From CAIKZZ01 sp035604595 (GTDB lineage: Bacteria; Pseudomonadota; Gammaproteobacteria; Steroidobacterales; Steroidobacteraceae): a stretch of 22,671 nucleotides of DNA. The notes below the pieces were generated by a model. The model did no database searches, was not told the DNA's origin, and worked only from the letters and a program-made list of their open reading frames with translations. Both the position numbers and the translations under genes were made by a program. Below, one piece after another: positions 14,557 to 22,616 of the stretch (within the stretch, counting starts at the first letter, position 1; the number at the start of each line of letters is the position of its first letter). The stretch covers positions 1 to 22,671 of the forward strand of contig DATNIE010000003.1 of the NCBI GenBank assembly GCA_035604595.1. Reading direction: 5' to 3'.

Positions 14557-15324
14557 CTAGCGGTGCTCCCAATGGGCCGGTCGCTTGGCGAGGAATGCCT
14601 CTAGGCCTTCGACCGCATCCCGGGTGACCATTAGTTCCTCGAGATACAAGCGCTCGACGGCCGCAAGCTTGGCCGTCATGCGAGCCGCGAAGTCGAGCCT
14701 CGCGGCGCGAACGGCGCAGCGCAGCGATGTCGCGCTCTTTGGCTCTAGGTGGGCGGCGAAGTAGGCGAGGGCCGCTGCGGCCGGCTCGGCGTTCGCTTCC
14801 CGGGCGAGCCCGAGTGTCACGGCCTCCGCGCCGGTGATGCTGCGGCCCGACAGCAGCAGGTCCGAGGCCTGCGCAACCCCGATGAGCTCCGGCAGCAGAC
14901 AGGAGGCCGCCGGCGCGAACACGCCGAGCTTGATCTCCGGCTGGCCAAGTTCGGCATCCGGGGCCACGAACAGCAGGTGTCCAGCCAGCGCGAGTTCCAG
15001 ACCGCCGCCAAGGCACTTGCCCTGGACGGCAACCAGCACCGGCACCGGTGATTCGATCAGCCGTCCGAGGAGCCGGTGCAGGCCTGCGAGCATGGCTCCG
15101 CACTGCCCCGGCAGGTGCTCCTCGACGCTCGCGCCGAAGCTGAAGTGCGGGCCCTCGGCATCGAGCAGGATCGCCGTCAGCGTTGGCGCCGCGAGGTGCT
15201 GGGCGAGCGCTGCATCGAGCGCCGCAATCGTCGCGGCATCGATCAGGTTCGCCTTGGGCCGCGCCAGCCGCAGACGCAGCAGCCGGTCCTGCGCCTCGAA
15301 CCAGACCTTGAGCGGCAGGGTCAT
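14557..15324 (-). CDS. dch: cyclohexa-1,5-dienecarbonyl-CoA hydratase
   Basis: A 255-residue crotonase-fold enzyme that adds water to the dienoyl-CoA made by benzoyl-CoA reductase, giving 6-hydroxycyclohex-1-ene-1-carbonyl-CoA. The oxyanion-hole regions are HFSFGASVEEHLP (about 60-72) and GKCLGGGLELALAGHLLFV (about 100-118), followed by ELGQPEIKLGVFAPAASCLL. ATG 15324 overlaps the oah stop as ATGA and gives MTLPLKVWFEAQDRLLRLRL; the frame is open further upstream but only as an artefact inside oah. Sequence alone separates it from other enoyl-CoA hydratases less well than its position between oah and bcrC does. Confidence 0.92.
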   Translation of the reverse strand: MTLPLKVWFEAQDRLLRLRLARPKANLIDAATIAALDAALAQHLAAPTLTAILLDAEGPHFSFGASVEEHLPGQCGAMLAGLHRLLGRLIESPVPVLVAVQGKCLGGGLELALAGHLLFVAPDAELGQPEIKLGVFAPAASCLLPELIGVAQASDLLLSGRSITGAEAVTLGLAREANAEPAAAALAYFAAHLEPKSATSLRCAVRAARLDFAARMTAKLAAVERLYLEELMVTRDAVEGLEAFLAKRPAHWEHR

Positions 15325-16460
15325 GAGCGACGGGTTCCCGGCAGGATGCTCGCGGTCAGCGCCTCGCTCCAGGGCGTATTGGCCGCGAGCGCGCGGCGCA
15401 GGGTGACGAAGTCGACCTCCCGGCCGCTCTCCTTGGTGCCTTCGTTGAAGGCCCGAAACCCGGCGCGGGCCTCGGTCATCATGTTGAGCGCGAGCCAGGC
15501 GCGGGAGTTCTCCTTGTTGCGGTTCCAGGCGTCGAGCTTGGGTTTTCGCAGCTCTTCGATGGTCTTGGTCGTGCAGTCCGGGAAGACGTAGAGCAGCTTG
15601 CTGCACAGCTCCTCGACCCGGTCGTCAAGCAGCGATAGGTCGACGGTCCCGCGCTTGAACAGCACCTGGCCGGCCGCGAGTGCCTCGCCGGTCTTCGGCT
15701 TGCCGAACACCAGGCGGCCATACTCGTCGAACATGCGGCCCGTCTCGACGAGCGGGTTGGCGACGAACTTGCCGTCGACCTTGAGCGCCGGGACGATGTC
15801 GGTAATCATGCCAATGAAGTGGGCCTCGTGGGCGGAGAACGGCTCGCACAGCACGCACGCGGCCATCGCCCGCTCGCCGCCAACCAACACCGGAAGGAAG
15901 TCCGTGCTGCCACCGATCGGTGCCGAGCCGTGCTTGGGGCCGGCCTGGCCGAAGCGCGCCAGGTCCTGCGCCACCGTAAAGTCGCAAGCCATGCCGATCT
16001 CCTGGCCTCCGCCGACGCGCATGCCGTTGACCCGGCAGACGACCGGCTTGTCGCAACTCAGGATGGCGCTCACCATGTCGTTGAAGAGCCGCAGGTAACC
16101 GCGGTACTCCTGCGGGTTGCCCGCGTAGTACTCAGCGTATTCCTTGGTATTGCCTCCAGTGCAGAACGCCTTGTCGCCGCTGCCGGTGAACACGACGGCG
16201 ACAACGTCGCGGGCGGCGCTCGCGGCGCGGAACGCGAGGATCACGGCCTTCACCATGTCCGTGGTATACGAGTTGAACTGGCTCGGATTGTCGAGCGTGA
16301 TCCAGGCGTTGTAGAGGCCGGCAACGGGTTTCCCGTCCCGACCTCTGACTGGCCGCTTCTCGTAATGCACGCCCTGGCTCACTGCGTCGCGTATGGCGTC
16401 GGGGACGAGGCAGTGGTCCTTCGCGTTCGGGTCGTGGAAGACAGCGGGATTAGTGGCCAT
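15321..16460 (-). CDS. oah: 6-oxocyclohex-1-ene-1-carbonyl-CoA hydrolase (ring opening)
   Basis: A 379-residue crotonase-family hydrolase that hydrates and opens the ring of 6-oxocyclohexene-1-carbonyl-CoA to 3-hydroxypimelyl-CoA, ending the dearomatisation segment of the pathway. Diagnostic stretches are DKAFCTGGNTKEYAEYYAG, NGMRVGGGQEIGMACDFTVA and FGQAGPKHGSAPIGGSTDF, which characterise the Oah/BamA group (an established marker of anaerobic aromatic degradation) and set it apart from short enoyl-CoA hydratases. It is about 120 residues longer than Dch. ATG 16460 follows AAGGAG. It is separated from had by a 133-base structured gap, unlike the overlapping genes downstream. Confidence 0.96.
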   Translation of the reverse strand: MATNPAVFHDPNAKDHCLVPDAIRDAVSQGVHYEKRPVRGRDGKPVAGLYNAWITLDNPSQFNSYTTDMVKAVILAFRAASAARDVVAVVFTGSGDKAFCTGGNTKEYAEYYAGNPQEYRGYLRLFNDMVSAILSCDKPVVCRVNGMRVGGGQEIGMACDFTVAQDLARFGQAGPKHGSAPIGGSTDFLPVLVGGERAMAACVLCEPFSAHEAHFIGMITDIVPALKVDGKFVANPLVETGRMFDEYGRLVFGKPKTGEALAAGQVLFKRGTVDLSLLDDRVEELCSKLLYVFPDCTTKTIEELRKPKLDAWNRNKENSRAWLALNMMTEARAGFRAFNEGTKESGREVDFVTLRRALAANTPWSEALTASILPGTRRS

Positions 16461-16501
16461 GAACGAGGCTCCTTGCGGCGATCACTGGTTTGGTGTGCTC
16501 G

Positions 16502-16527
16502 CCGCGCCGTGGCGGGCACCGGCGCGG
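16502..16527 (-). other. strong stem-loop between had and oah
   Basis: CCGCGCCG (16502-16509) and CGGCGCGG (16520-16527) form a perfect 8-bp stem with a 10-base loop, extendable outward by a G-T and a C-G pair. It lies in the only long intercistronic gap of the operon (16461-16593), with no U-tract after it. Candidate mRNA processing, stability or attenuation element. I see no convincing promoter in this gap. Confidence 0.4.
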
Positions 16528-16593
16528 TGGCGAAATTGACTGCACCGACTCGGCGGACTTCGACTGACGGACGGAGTTCATTGCGAACGGACC

Positions 16594-17661
16594 TTAGGCT
16601 GCGGGCACGAGTACCGCACGGCGTTTGAACTCACCGCGGTGGACGGCATCGAACACGGCGTTGATGTCCCCGAGCGGACGTTTCTCGATGAACGGGCTCA
16701 CCTGCACGCGACCAGCCAGCACGAGGTCGAGCGCGGCCGGGTACAGGGCGGGGGGGCAGCCCCAGTTGCCGAGTGCACGCGCATGGAACGCCATCAGGTT
16801 CGACAAGCGCACTTCCACCTTGTCCATGGTGAAGCCGACGACGCCGAGCGTCGCGCCGTGGTTCAGGAGCCCGAACGCTGTCTCCTGACCGACCCGCGTC
16901 CCGGAGCACTCGAAAATGATCCACTCGGATCTGTCGCGAAGCCCTTGTGCTTTGGCGAAAGCCTGAATGGAGCTCTTGAGCTCCCGCGGCGCCACCCCGC
17001 GGGCGTTGAGCCGCAACGCGGCTGACTCGCGTGGCAGCGCTGTGAGCTTGTCGTCGTTTACGTCGATGGCGACCACGGTGGCGCCGAACGTCCGAGCGAT
17101 CTGCGCGCAGTAGCCACCGATACCGCCAACGCCGTTGACGATGACCAGGTCTCCCTGGCCCACCCCAGCCTGGGTCACGGCCTGGTAAGGAGTCGTGACG
17201 GCGTCGGCAATGACGCAGGCGCCGGCGAGATCGAGGTCGACCGCCTGCAGACGGCTCTCGTCGACCGGGCAGAGCCCGCGGGCGGGCACGACGACGTGAG
17301 TGGCGAAACCACCTTGCAGGTCGTTGCCCGGCATCGTCTGCCGCGGGCAGATGGTCCCCTTGCCGCGCCGGCACGCGTCGCACTCGCCACATGGAATGAC
17401 GGCGGCGACGATCACGGATCTGCCCTGCCAGGCTTCGGTGCTCGGGCCGCAGTCGACGACGCGGCCGCTGATCTCGTGTCCGAGGCAGAGCGGCAGGGGA
17501 TGGTTAGTACGAACTCCATCGTAGTAGAAACCGAGATCCGTATGGCACACGCCACAGCCGGCGACCGCCACCACGACCTCCCCCGCGGCCGCTGCGGGCT
17601 CGAACTCCGCGGCCGACAGCGGTGCCCCCTGACCGGTCATCAGCCAACGCGTCGCTTTCAT
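16594..17661 (-). CDS. had: 6-hydroxycyclohex-1-ene-1-carbonyl-CoA dehydrogenase
   Basis: A 355-residue zinc-dependent, NAD-linked medium-chain alcohol dehydrogenase that oxidises 6-hydroxycyclohexene-carbonyl-CoA to the 6-oxo compound, the step between Dch and Oah. Catalytic zinc region: C39 (GCGVCHTD) with H62 and E63 (GHEISG). Structural zinc: C91, C94, C97 and C105 (CGECDACRRGKGTIC). The nucleotide-binding motif NGVGGIGGYCAQIARTFGA is followed by VVAIDVNDDK. ATG 17661 has GGAGAG just upstream; the frame remains open another kilobase upstream, antisense to korA, but that part has no family features. It is the first gene of the long minus-strand operon, 91 bases from the shared palindrome. 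Confidence 0.93.
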   Translation of the reverse strand: MKATRWLMTGQGAPLSAAEFEPAAAAGEVVVAVAGCGVCHTDLGFYYDGVRTNHPLPLCLGHEISGRVVDCGPSTEAWQGRSVIVAAVIPCGECDACRRGKGTICPRQTMPGNDLQGGFATHVVVPARGLCPVDESRLQAVDLDLAGACVIADAVTTPYQAVTQAGVGQGDLVIVNGVGGIGGYCAQIARTFGATVVAIDVNDDKLTALPRESAALRLNARGVAPRELKSSIQAFAKAQGLRDRSEWIIFECSGTRVGQETAFGLLNHGATLGVVGFTMDKVEVRLSNLMAFHARALGNWGCPPALYPAALDLVLAGRVQVSPFIEKRPLGDINAVFDAVHRGEFKRRAVLVPAA

Positions 17662-17725
17662 CGCTCTCCGGCCTCGTTCTGCCTTGCTATTCGTGCTCAC
17701 ATCGCCCGCTACAGTCCCGTGCGCA

Positions 17726-17754
17726 TTGACAGGCCTCGCCGGCGGTATTAAGGT
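17726..17754 (+). promoter_or_regulatory. predicted promoter of korAB
   Basis: A perfect TTGACA (17726-17731) and TAAGGT (17749-17754) are spaced by 17 bases. The -10 ends in the left arm of the palindrome at 17753-17772. The -10 match is weak (3 of 6). Confidence 0.45.
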
Positions 17755-17772
17755 ATTTAAGTACCAGAATAC
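17753..17772. promoter_or_regulatory. operator-like palindrome, copy 3
   Basis: GTATTTAAGTACCAGAATAC has 7 of 10 symmetric pairs and shares 17 of 20 positions with copy 1. An additional GTATT half-site lies 8 bases upstream as a direct repeat (GGTATTAA then GGTATTTAA from 17744). It sits between the divergent had-bcr and kor operons, 54 bases from korA and 91 bases from had. Confidence 0.75.
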
Positions 17773-17786
17773 GCCAAGAGAGTCAA
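17758..17786 (-). promoter_or_regulatory. predicted promoter of the had-oah-dch-bcr-fdx operon
   Basis: On the minus strand, TTGACT (17786-17781) is followed after 17 bases by TACTTA (17763-17758), which is preceded by TGG as in extended -10 promoters. The -10 itself is poor (2 of 6), and it lies inside the palindrome, so the promoter may need activation or an additional factor. Predicted by eye. Confidence 0.4.
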
Positions 17787-17826
17787 TGCGCATGGCGCGC
17801 GTCGACGCCGGCCAGGAGCGCCCAAG

Positions 17827-19569
17827 ATGTTGGGGAAAACCGCAGTAGCGGAAGCGACGGGCGTGTCGGTCGCGATGGTCGGCAGCGGCGGAGCCGGGGT
17901 GCTGACCACCGGCGAAATGCTGCTCGAGGCGGCCTGCGCGGCGGGCTGGAACGGACTGTTGACACGCTCCGTCGGAGCGCAGATTCGGGGCGGCGAGGCG
18001 GCGGCGCTGCTGCGTCTCGCGAGCCGGCCCGTCGAGTGCCTCGCTGACCAGTTCGATCTGCTGGTTGGCATCGACTGGGTGAACGCCCAGCGGTTCGAAG
18101 CGGAAATTCCGCTCGGCCCCGAGAGCATCGTCGTCAGCGACCCGCATGCCGGGCCGCCTCCGGCCGCCATCGCGGCGGGGGCGGCGCGGGTGATCGAGCT
18201 GCCGCTCACGGACCTGACCAAGACCAACTCCGCTTGGCGCGCCAACATGATTGCGCTCGGTGCCGCTGCGCGCCTGCTCGGCCTCGACGAGGACGTCCTG
18301 CGCGGGCTGATCGAGAAGCGCTTCGCAGCCAAGGGCGAGGCCGCCGTGCGTGCCAACGTCGGCGCAGTGGAGGCGGGGGCTCGCGCCATGGCGAGCGAGG
18401 CATGCAGCATCGGTCTCGCCCCGGCGCGAAAGACGGGCGCCAAGCGCTGGCTGATCACCGGCAACGAAGCCGTCGGGCTCGGCGCCCTGCGCGGCGGAGT
18501 GCGCTTTGCCGCCGCTTACCCGATTACGCCGGCGTCCGAGATCCTCGAATGGCTCGCGCCCCACTTGGCCAAGCTCGGTGGCGCGCTGGTACAGGCCGAG
18601 GACGAGCTGGCCTCGATCAACATGATTATTGGCGCATCCTACGGCGGCGTGCCCTCGCTCACCGCGACCTCCGGGCCCGGCCTGTCGCTGATGACCGAGG
18701 CGCTGGGGCTCGCGACGGCAGCGGAGGTGCCGATCGTCGTCGTGGACGTGATGCGTGGCGGCCCATCGACCGGCATCCCCACCAAGTCCGAACAGGCCGA
18801 TCTCAACATCGCGGTGTACGGACTGCATGGTGATGCGCCGCACATCGTCATCGCGCCGCAGTCGGTACCCGACTGTCTGCTCGCGACGCAGTGGGCGACC
18901 TTTCTTGCGGAAACGCTGCAAGCACCGGCGATCGTGCTGTCCGACCAGTTCCTCGGCCAGACCCAGGTAGCGGTGAGCCGCCCGGCCGACGTCGCGTTCA
19001 TTGGCCAGCGGCTGAAAGCCATCGAATTCGGTACGCCCTACAAGCGTTACGCGCTGGGCGGCAGCGCCGTCTCGCCGATGGCGATACCCGGGACGCGCGG
19101 CGGCCAGTACACCGCCGACGGACTAACGCACACCGAACGCGGCATTCCGACCAGCAGTGCCCGCGACCATGGCGCTCAGCTGGACAAGCGCCGCGACAAG
19201 CTCGAGCTGCATGCATATGGCGACCTGTGGGCGACGCTCGAAGGGGAGGGTGATGTTGCCGTGTTGACCTGGGGCTCCCTGACTGGAGTGGTTCGCGAGG
19301 CCATCGCGCTCGCGCGCGCCGATGGCCTCGACGTTCGCCTGATTGCGCCGCGGTTGCTGCTACCGACGCGTCCGACCGAGATGGCAAATGCGCTAGCCGG
19401 GGTCAAGCGCCTGCTTGTGGTCGAGCAGAGCCATGGCGCGCAATTTCACAAGTATCTGCGCGCGCACTACACGCTGCCGAGCGACACATCGGTCCTGCAT
19501 CGACCGGGCCCGCTGCCGATGCGCCCGGGTGAGATCCATCGACTGTTGAGCCGAGGAGGGGCGCCATGA
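17827..19569 (+). CDS. korA: 2-oxoglutarate:ferredoxin oxidoreductase, alpha subunit (gamma-alpha fusion)
   Basis: A 580-residue subunit of the enzyme that oxidatively decarboxylates 2-oxoglutarate to succinyl-CoA and reduces ferredoxin, which in Thauera feeds benzoyl-CoA reductase. The N-terminal gamma-type domain (about 1-190) starts with VAMVGSGGAGVLTTGEMLL. The alpha (pyrimidine-binding) domain begins near residue 208 with ITGNEAVGLGALRGGVRFAA and AYPITPASEILEWL, followed by ATSGPGLSLMTEALGLA and RGGPSTGIPTKSEQADL. Fusion of the two domains is usual for the two-subunit type. ATG 17827 follows CAGGAG at 9-base spacing. It overlaps korB by 4 bases. 2-oxoglutarate is the likely substrate from context; other 2-oxoacids cannot be excluded from sequence. 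Confidence 0.92.
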   Translation: MLGKTAVAEATGVSVAMVGSGGAGVLTTGEMLLEAACAAGWNGLLTRSVGAQIRGGEAAALLRLASRPVECLADQFDLLVGIDWVNAQRFEAEIPLGPESIVVSDPHAGPPPAAIAAGAARVIELPLTDLTKTNSAWRANMIALGAAARLLGLDEDVLRGLIEKRFAAKGEAAVRANVGAVEAGARAMASEACSIGLAPARKTGAKRWLITGNEAVGLGALRGGVRFAAAYPITPASEILEWLAPHLAKLGGALVQAEDELASINMIIGASYGGVPSLTATSGPGLSLMTEALGLATAAEVPIVVVDVMRGGPSTGIPTKSEQADLNIAVYGLHGDAPHIVIAPQSVPDCLLATQWATFLAETLQAPAIVLSDQFLGQTQVAVSRPADVAFIGQRLKAIEFGTPYKRYALGGSAVSPMAIPGTRGGQYTADGLTHTERGIPTSSARDHGAQLDKRRDKLELHAYGDLWATLEGEGDVAVLTWGSLTGVVREAIALARADGLDVRLIAPRLLLPTRPTEMANALAGVKRLLVVEQSHGAQFHKYLRAHYTLPSDTSVLHRPGPLPMRPGEIHRLLSRGGAP

Positions 19570-20399
19570 GCGCGACCGCCCCGCTCACTTGCAAGCCCGG
19601 CGACTACAAGTCGGACATCAAGCCGATCTGGTGCCCCGGCTGCGGCGACTACCACGTGCTGATGGCGCTGACGCGGGCGTTCGCAGCTCTCGGCCTGTCG
19701 CCGGAGCAGACTGTCGTTGTCTCCGGCATCGGCTGCTCATCCCGCATTCCGGCCTATACCAGCTGCTACGGATTCCATGGCGTCCACGGGCGGTCGCTGG
19801 CAGTCGCGGCCGGCCTCAAAATCGTGCGGCCCGACCTGACGGTCGTCGTCACGAGCGGCGACGGCGACGGCTATTCGATTGGCGGCAACCACTTCCTGCA
19901 CGCCTGCCGGCGCAACGTTGACCTCACCTACGTCGTGATGGACAACCATATCTACGGCATGACCAAAGGCCAGCCGTCGCCGACGACGGAGCCGGACTTC
20001 GATACGGCCCTGACGCCGGGTGGCACGGGTGTCAGGCCCTTCAACCCGCTCGTGGTCGCGCTCGCCTCCGGCGCCAATTTCGTAGCCCGGGCCTATTCCG
20101 GCAACCCGCACGACACCGCTAGCCTGATCGTTGAGGCCGTCCGCCACCCCGGCTTCTCGTTCATCGAGGTTCTGAGCCCGTGTGTGACGTACCGACCGGA
20201 CCAGCGGGCGTGGAAAGAGCGTGTGCACTCGGCGCCGGTCTCGGCCACCGATGATTCGGCACGAGCGGCCCGTCGCCTGATGACCGACGATGGCTTCAAC
20301 CTTGGCGTGCTCTATCGCGGCAATCGCCTGCCATACCAGCCGACCGCGGTTGCCGTCACCAGCGACTTGGCCGAGTTCGAGAAGGGGTTCGAGATATGA
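19566..20399 (+). CDS. korB: 2-oxoglutarate:ferredoxin oxidoreductase, beta (TPP/[4Fe-4S]) subunit
   Basis: The 277-residue thiamine-diphosphate-binding subunit. IWCPGCGDYHVL (C23, C26) with C57 (SGIGCSSRIP) and a further cysteine, probably C200 region (LSPCVTYRP), supply the [4Fe-4S] ligands. The TPP/Mg motif runs from GDGDGYSIGGNHFLHACRRN (98-117) to VVMDNHIYGMTKGQPSPT. All are standard for KorB/OorB. ATG 19566 overlaps the korA stop and has a GAGGAGG ribosome binding site. It completes the two-subunit oxidoreductase that links the TCA cycle to ferredoxin reduction. Confidence 0.94.
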   Translation: MSATAPLTCKPGDYKSDIKPIWCPGCGDYHVLMALTRAFAALGLSPEQTVVVSGIGCSSRIPAYTSCYGFHGVHGRSLAVAAGLKIVRPDLTVVVTSGDGDGYSIGGNHFLHACRRNVDLTYVVMDNHIYGMTKGQPSPTTEPDFDTALTPGGTGVRPFNPLVVALASGANFVARAYSGNPHDTASLIVEAVRHPGFSFIEVLSPCVTYRPDQRAWKERVHSAPVSATDDSARAARRLMTDDGFNLGVLYRGNRLPYQPTAVAVTSDLAEFEKGFEI

Positions 20400-20923
20400 G
20401 CGAGGAAGCGAATATTCGGCCGGTCACCTCGGTCGCAGGGTTCTACGCGATCGCCTACGAGATGGAGACAGATGCGGTCGAGCGCTACAAGGTTCTCGCC
20501 GACCAGATGCAGACGCACAACAACAGCGAGCTCGTGCGGATCTTCCTCGATCTGGCCCGCGCCGAAGGCCTGCACGCGGAGGAGATCCGCCGCATGGCAG
20601 GCGATCTGGGCGTCGAGTCGAAAAGCGGCCCGATCGGTTCGTGGCGAAGCGAGAGCCCGGAGGCTGCCGATCTGAGCGCGGCGCACTATCTGATGACGCC
20701 GCGCGATGCGTTGCTGATGGCTCTTGCCGGAGAGGAGCGCGCGGTGGCGTTTTACACCGGACTTGCGGCAGCCGCCACCGACCCGGCAGTCAGGAAACTG
20801 GCTGAGGAGTTCGTCGCGGAGGAGACCGAGCACGTCGAGCTATGCCATCGTCTGCTGCAACGTTATGCGCCGGCAGGCGCCGAACGCTACGAGGATCCCG
20901 ACCCGCCGCTGGCGGGAGACTGA
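20396..20923 (+). CDS. ferritin-like di-iron protein (rubrerythrin-type domain, no rubredoxin domain)
   Basis: A 175-residue, all-helical protein with two pairs of E...ExxH-type helices: EMETDAVERY and RAEGLHAEEIRRM in the first half, AGEERAVAFYTGL and EFVAEETEHVELCH in the second. These fit the carboxylate/histidine ligands of a ferritin-like di-iron site. It lacks the CxxC rubredoxin tail of classical rubrerythrin, so its electron source is unclear. The start overlaps the korB stop (ATGA), with AAGGGG upstream, so it is translationally coupled to korAB. Role inferred: peroxide or oxygen detoxification, or iron handling, protecting the oxygen-sensitive oxidoreductase and reductase. It might also be an accessory electron-transfer protein. 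Confidence 0.82.
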   Translation: MSEEANIRPVTSVAGFYAIAYEMETDAVERYKVLADQMQTHNNSELVRIFLDLARAEGLHAEEIRRMAGDLGVESKSGPIGSWRSESPEAADLSAAHYLMTPRDALLMALAGEERAVAFYTGLAAAATDPAVRKLAEEFVAEETEHVELCHRLLQRYAPAGAERYEDPDPPLAGD

Positions 20924-20931
20924 GCCCCTCA

Positions 20932-20945
20932 ACCGGGTACCCGGT
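20932..20945. other. short palindrome between convergent genes
   Basis: ACCGGGTACCCGGT is a perfect 14-bp palindrome that can fold as a 5-bp stem with a GTAC loop on either strand. It lies in the 37-base gap between the convergent ferritin-like and hydantoinase-B genes. A bidirectional terminator role is possible, but the stem is short and no T-tracts are present. Confidence 0.25.
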
Positions 20946-20960
20946 GACGCCGACGCCACC

Positions 20961-22616
20961 TCAGGCAATACCGTACACGCGCAGTGCGCTCTCGGCGCTG
21001 ACCTTTCCTTCACGAATGTCGCGTGCAAGTGCCTCGCGCTCGCGCTCGCGCGGCTCGCCGTAGCCGCCGCCGCCCGCGGCGTCCATCACGACGGTATCGC
21101 CCGGGCTCAGGCGCGTCAGCCCGTAGGGGTCGCCCGGGCTGCCGTTGACGAGGAACTGTGCACGCGCGCCTGGTTTGCCGCCGAACAGGCCCTCGGGCGG
21201 CAGTCGGAAGCGTCCTGACTGGATCGCCAGCGTTACCGGCGGCTGCGGCGCGTAGGCGTCGTCGGGCACGCGGAGCACCTCGCGCCTGCCGAGCGCACCG
21301 CGCTGCTTGCCGGGCCCGCCGGAATCCGGCAGTAGCTCGCGGCGCTCGACGAGGAGTGGCGAGTCACTCTCGATGATTTCAACCGGCGTGTTGGCGCCGT
21401 TCGCCGGGAAGATGAAGCAACCTTCGCCGTCGCGGCTCGCGCCCGCGCCGAGCCCGCCGCCGCGGATCAGCACGGTATGAAACTGCCGCCCGTCCCGATA
21501 CCGCCCGTAGAACGTCTGCATCGTCGCGGGAGTACCGCCGCCGGCCGCGACCACCCGCTCCGGCAGCGCTCCCGCGAGCGCCCGGTAGATCACCTCGGTG
21601 ATGAAGTGGCCGATCTGCATGCGCGCCGCGACCGCCGCGGGATGTCGACAGTTGACGACCGAGCCTTCTGGCGCAATCAGACGGATCGGCGCTGCGACGC
21701 CGTCGTTGTTCGGGATCTCCGGGTCGAAGATGCTCTTGACCGCCATGTGAACGTACGCGTAGGTGAAGTTGTAGACGACGTTCCCACCCCAATCGACCTG
21801 GGGCGAGGAGCCCGTCAGATCCACCGTGATGTCACTGCCGGCGATCTGCAGGGCGCAGCAGATGCGCACGTCAGGCTGCCCTTCGCGCTGCTCGACGATG
21901 CCCTCCGAGCGGTAGACGCCGGAAGGCGCCTTCGCGATCGATGCGCGGATACTCTGCTCGCTGCGCGCGATGATCTCGTCAGCCAGATCATCCAGGCTGT
22001 CGAGCCGGTATTCCTCCAGCATGCGCATGATCTGCTGCGCGCAGACGTGGTTGGCGGCGATCTGCGAGCGGATGTCGCCATTCACCTGCTCGGGCGTCCG
22101 GACGTTGGCACGGATCATGTCGATCACGCTCTGGTTGAGCGCGCCGGCGTCATAGAGCTTGACGAGCGGGATGAACAGTCCCTCCTCGTACACCTCGCGG
22201 TTGTCCGAGGCGACGCGCCCGCCGATGTCGGAGTGGTGCAGGATGCAGGCAGTGAAGGCGGCCAGCTGTTCCCGATGGAAGATCGGGCTCAGCACGCACA
22301 CGTCGTTCAGGTGCCCGGCGAGCGCCCAGGGGTCGTTGGTTATGTACACGTCGCCGGGCCGGAAGGAGCCGGGTGGCAAGTGCTGCACGAGTTTCTTGAT
22401 GCCGAGGGCCATTGCCCCCGACTGGCCGGGTGTGGCGAGCGTGCCCTGCGCGAGCTCACGCCCGCGCGAGTCGGTGAACATGCAGGTGTAATCGTGTGCG
22501 TCGCGCAGCAGGCTGGAGAACGCGGTGCGCGCGACCGCCGCGTCGGACTCGTCGACGATCGAGATGAGCCGCCGCCAGAGGATCTCCAGCGTGATCGGGT
22601 CAAACCGTTTGCTCAT
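20961..22616 (-). CDS. hydantoinase B/oxoprolinase-family protein
   Basis: A 551-residue protein of the HyuB family, which works with an HyuA partner in ATP-dependent opening of cyclic amides (N-methylhydantoinase, 5-oxoprolinase) or in ATP-dependent carboxylation of ketones (acetone and acetophenone carboxylases). Family stretches are FDPITLEILWRRLISIVDE at the N-terminus, YITNDPWALAGHLNDV, HHSDIGGRV, INGDI-like VNGDIRSQIAAN, DLTGSSPQVDWGGNV, and a glycine-rich C-terminus GDTVVMDAAGGGGYGEPRER. Length is normal. AAGGA precedes ATG 22616. Its substrate cannot be told. It may be unrelated to the benzoyl-CoA genes, or may feed an aromatic or ketone side pathway. Confidence 0.85.
   Translation of the reverse strand: MSKRFDPITLEILWRRLISIVDESDAAVARTAFSSLLRDAHDYTCMFTDSRGRELAQGTLATPGQSGAMALGIKKLVQHLPPGSFRPGDVYITNDPWALAGHLNDVCVLSPIFHREQLAAFTACILHHSDIGGRVASDNREVYEEGLFIPLVKLYDAGALNQSVIDMIRANVRTPEQVNGDIRSQIAANHVCAQQIMRMLEEYRLDSLDDLADEIIARSEQSIRASIAKAPSGVYRSEGIVEQREGQPDVRICCALQIAGSDITVDLTGSSPQVDWGGNVVYNFTYAYVHMAVKSIFDPEIPNNDGVAAPIRLIAPEGSVVNCRHPAAVAARMQIGHFITEVIYRALAGALPERVVAAGGGTPATMQTFYGRYRDGRQFHTVLIRGGGLGAGASRDGEGCFIFPANGANTPVEIIESDSPLLVERRELLPDSGGPGKQRGALGRREVLRVPDDAYAPQPPVTLAIQSGRFRLPPEGLFGGKPGARAQFLVNGSPGDPYGLTRLSPGDTVVMDAAGGGGYGEPREREREALARDIREGKVSAESALRVYGIA

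Noticed and set aside
17662..18921. Open minus-strand frame extending had by more than 400 codons
   Set aside because: It is antisense to korA, whose protein is clearly conserved. The extension lacks family motifs, and ATG 17661 gives a normal-length alcohol dehydrogenase with a ribosome binding site.
20932..20945. GTAC-centred palindrome as a fourth operator copy
   Set aside because: The arms are ACCGG, not GTATT, and it lies between convergent gene ends, not at a promoter.
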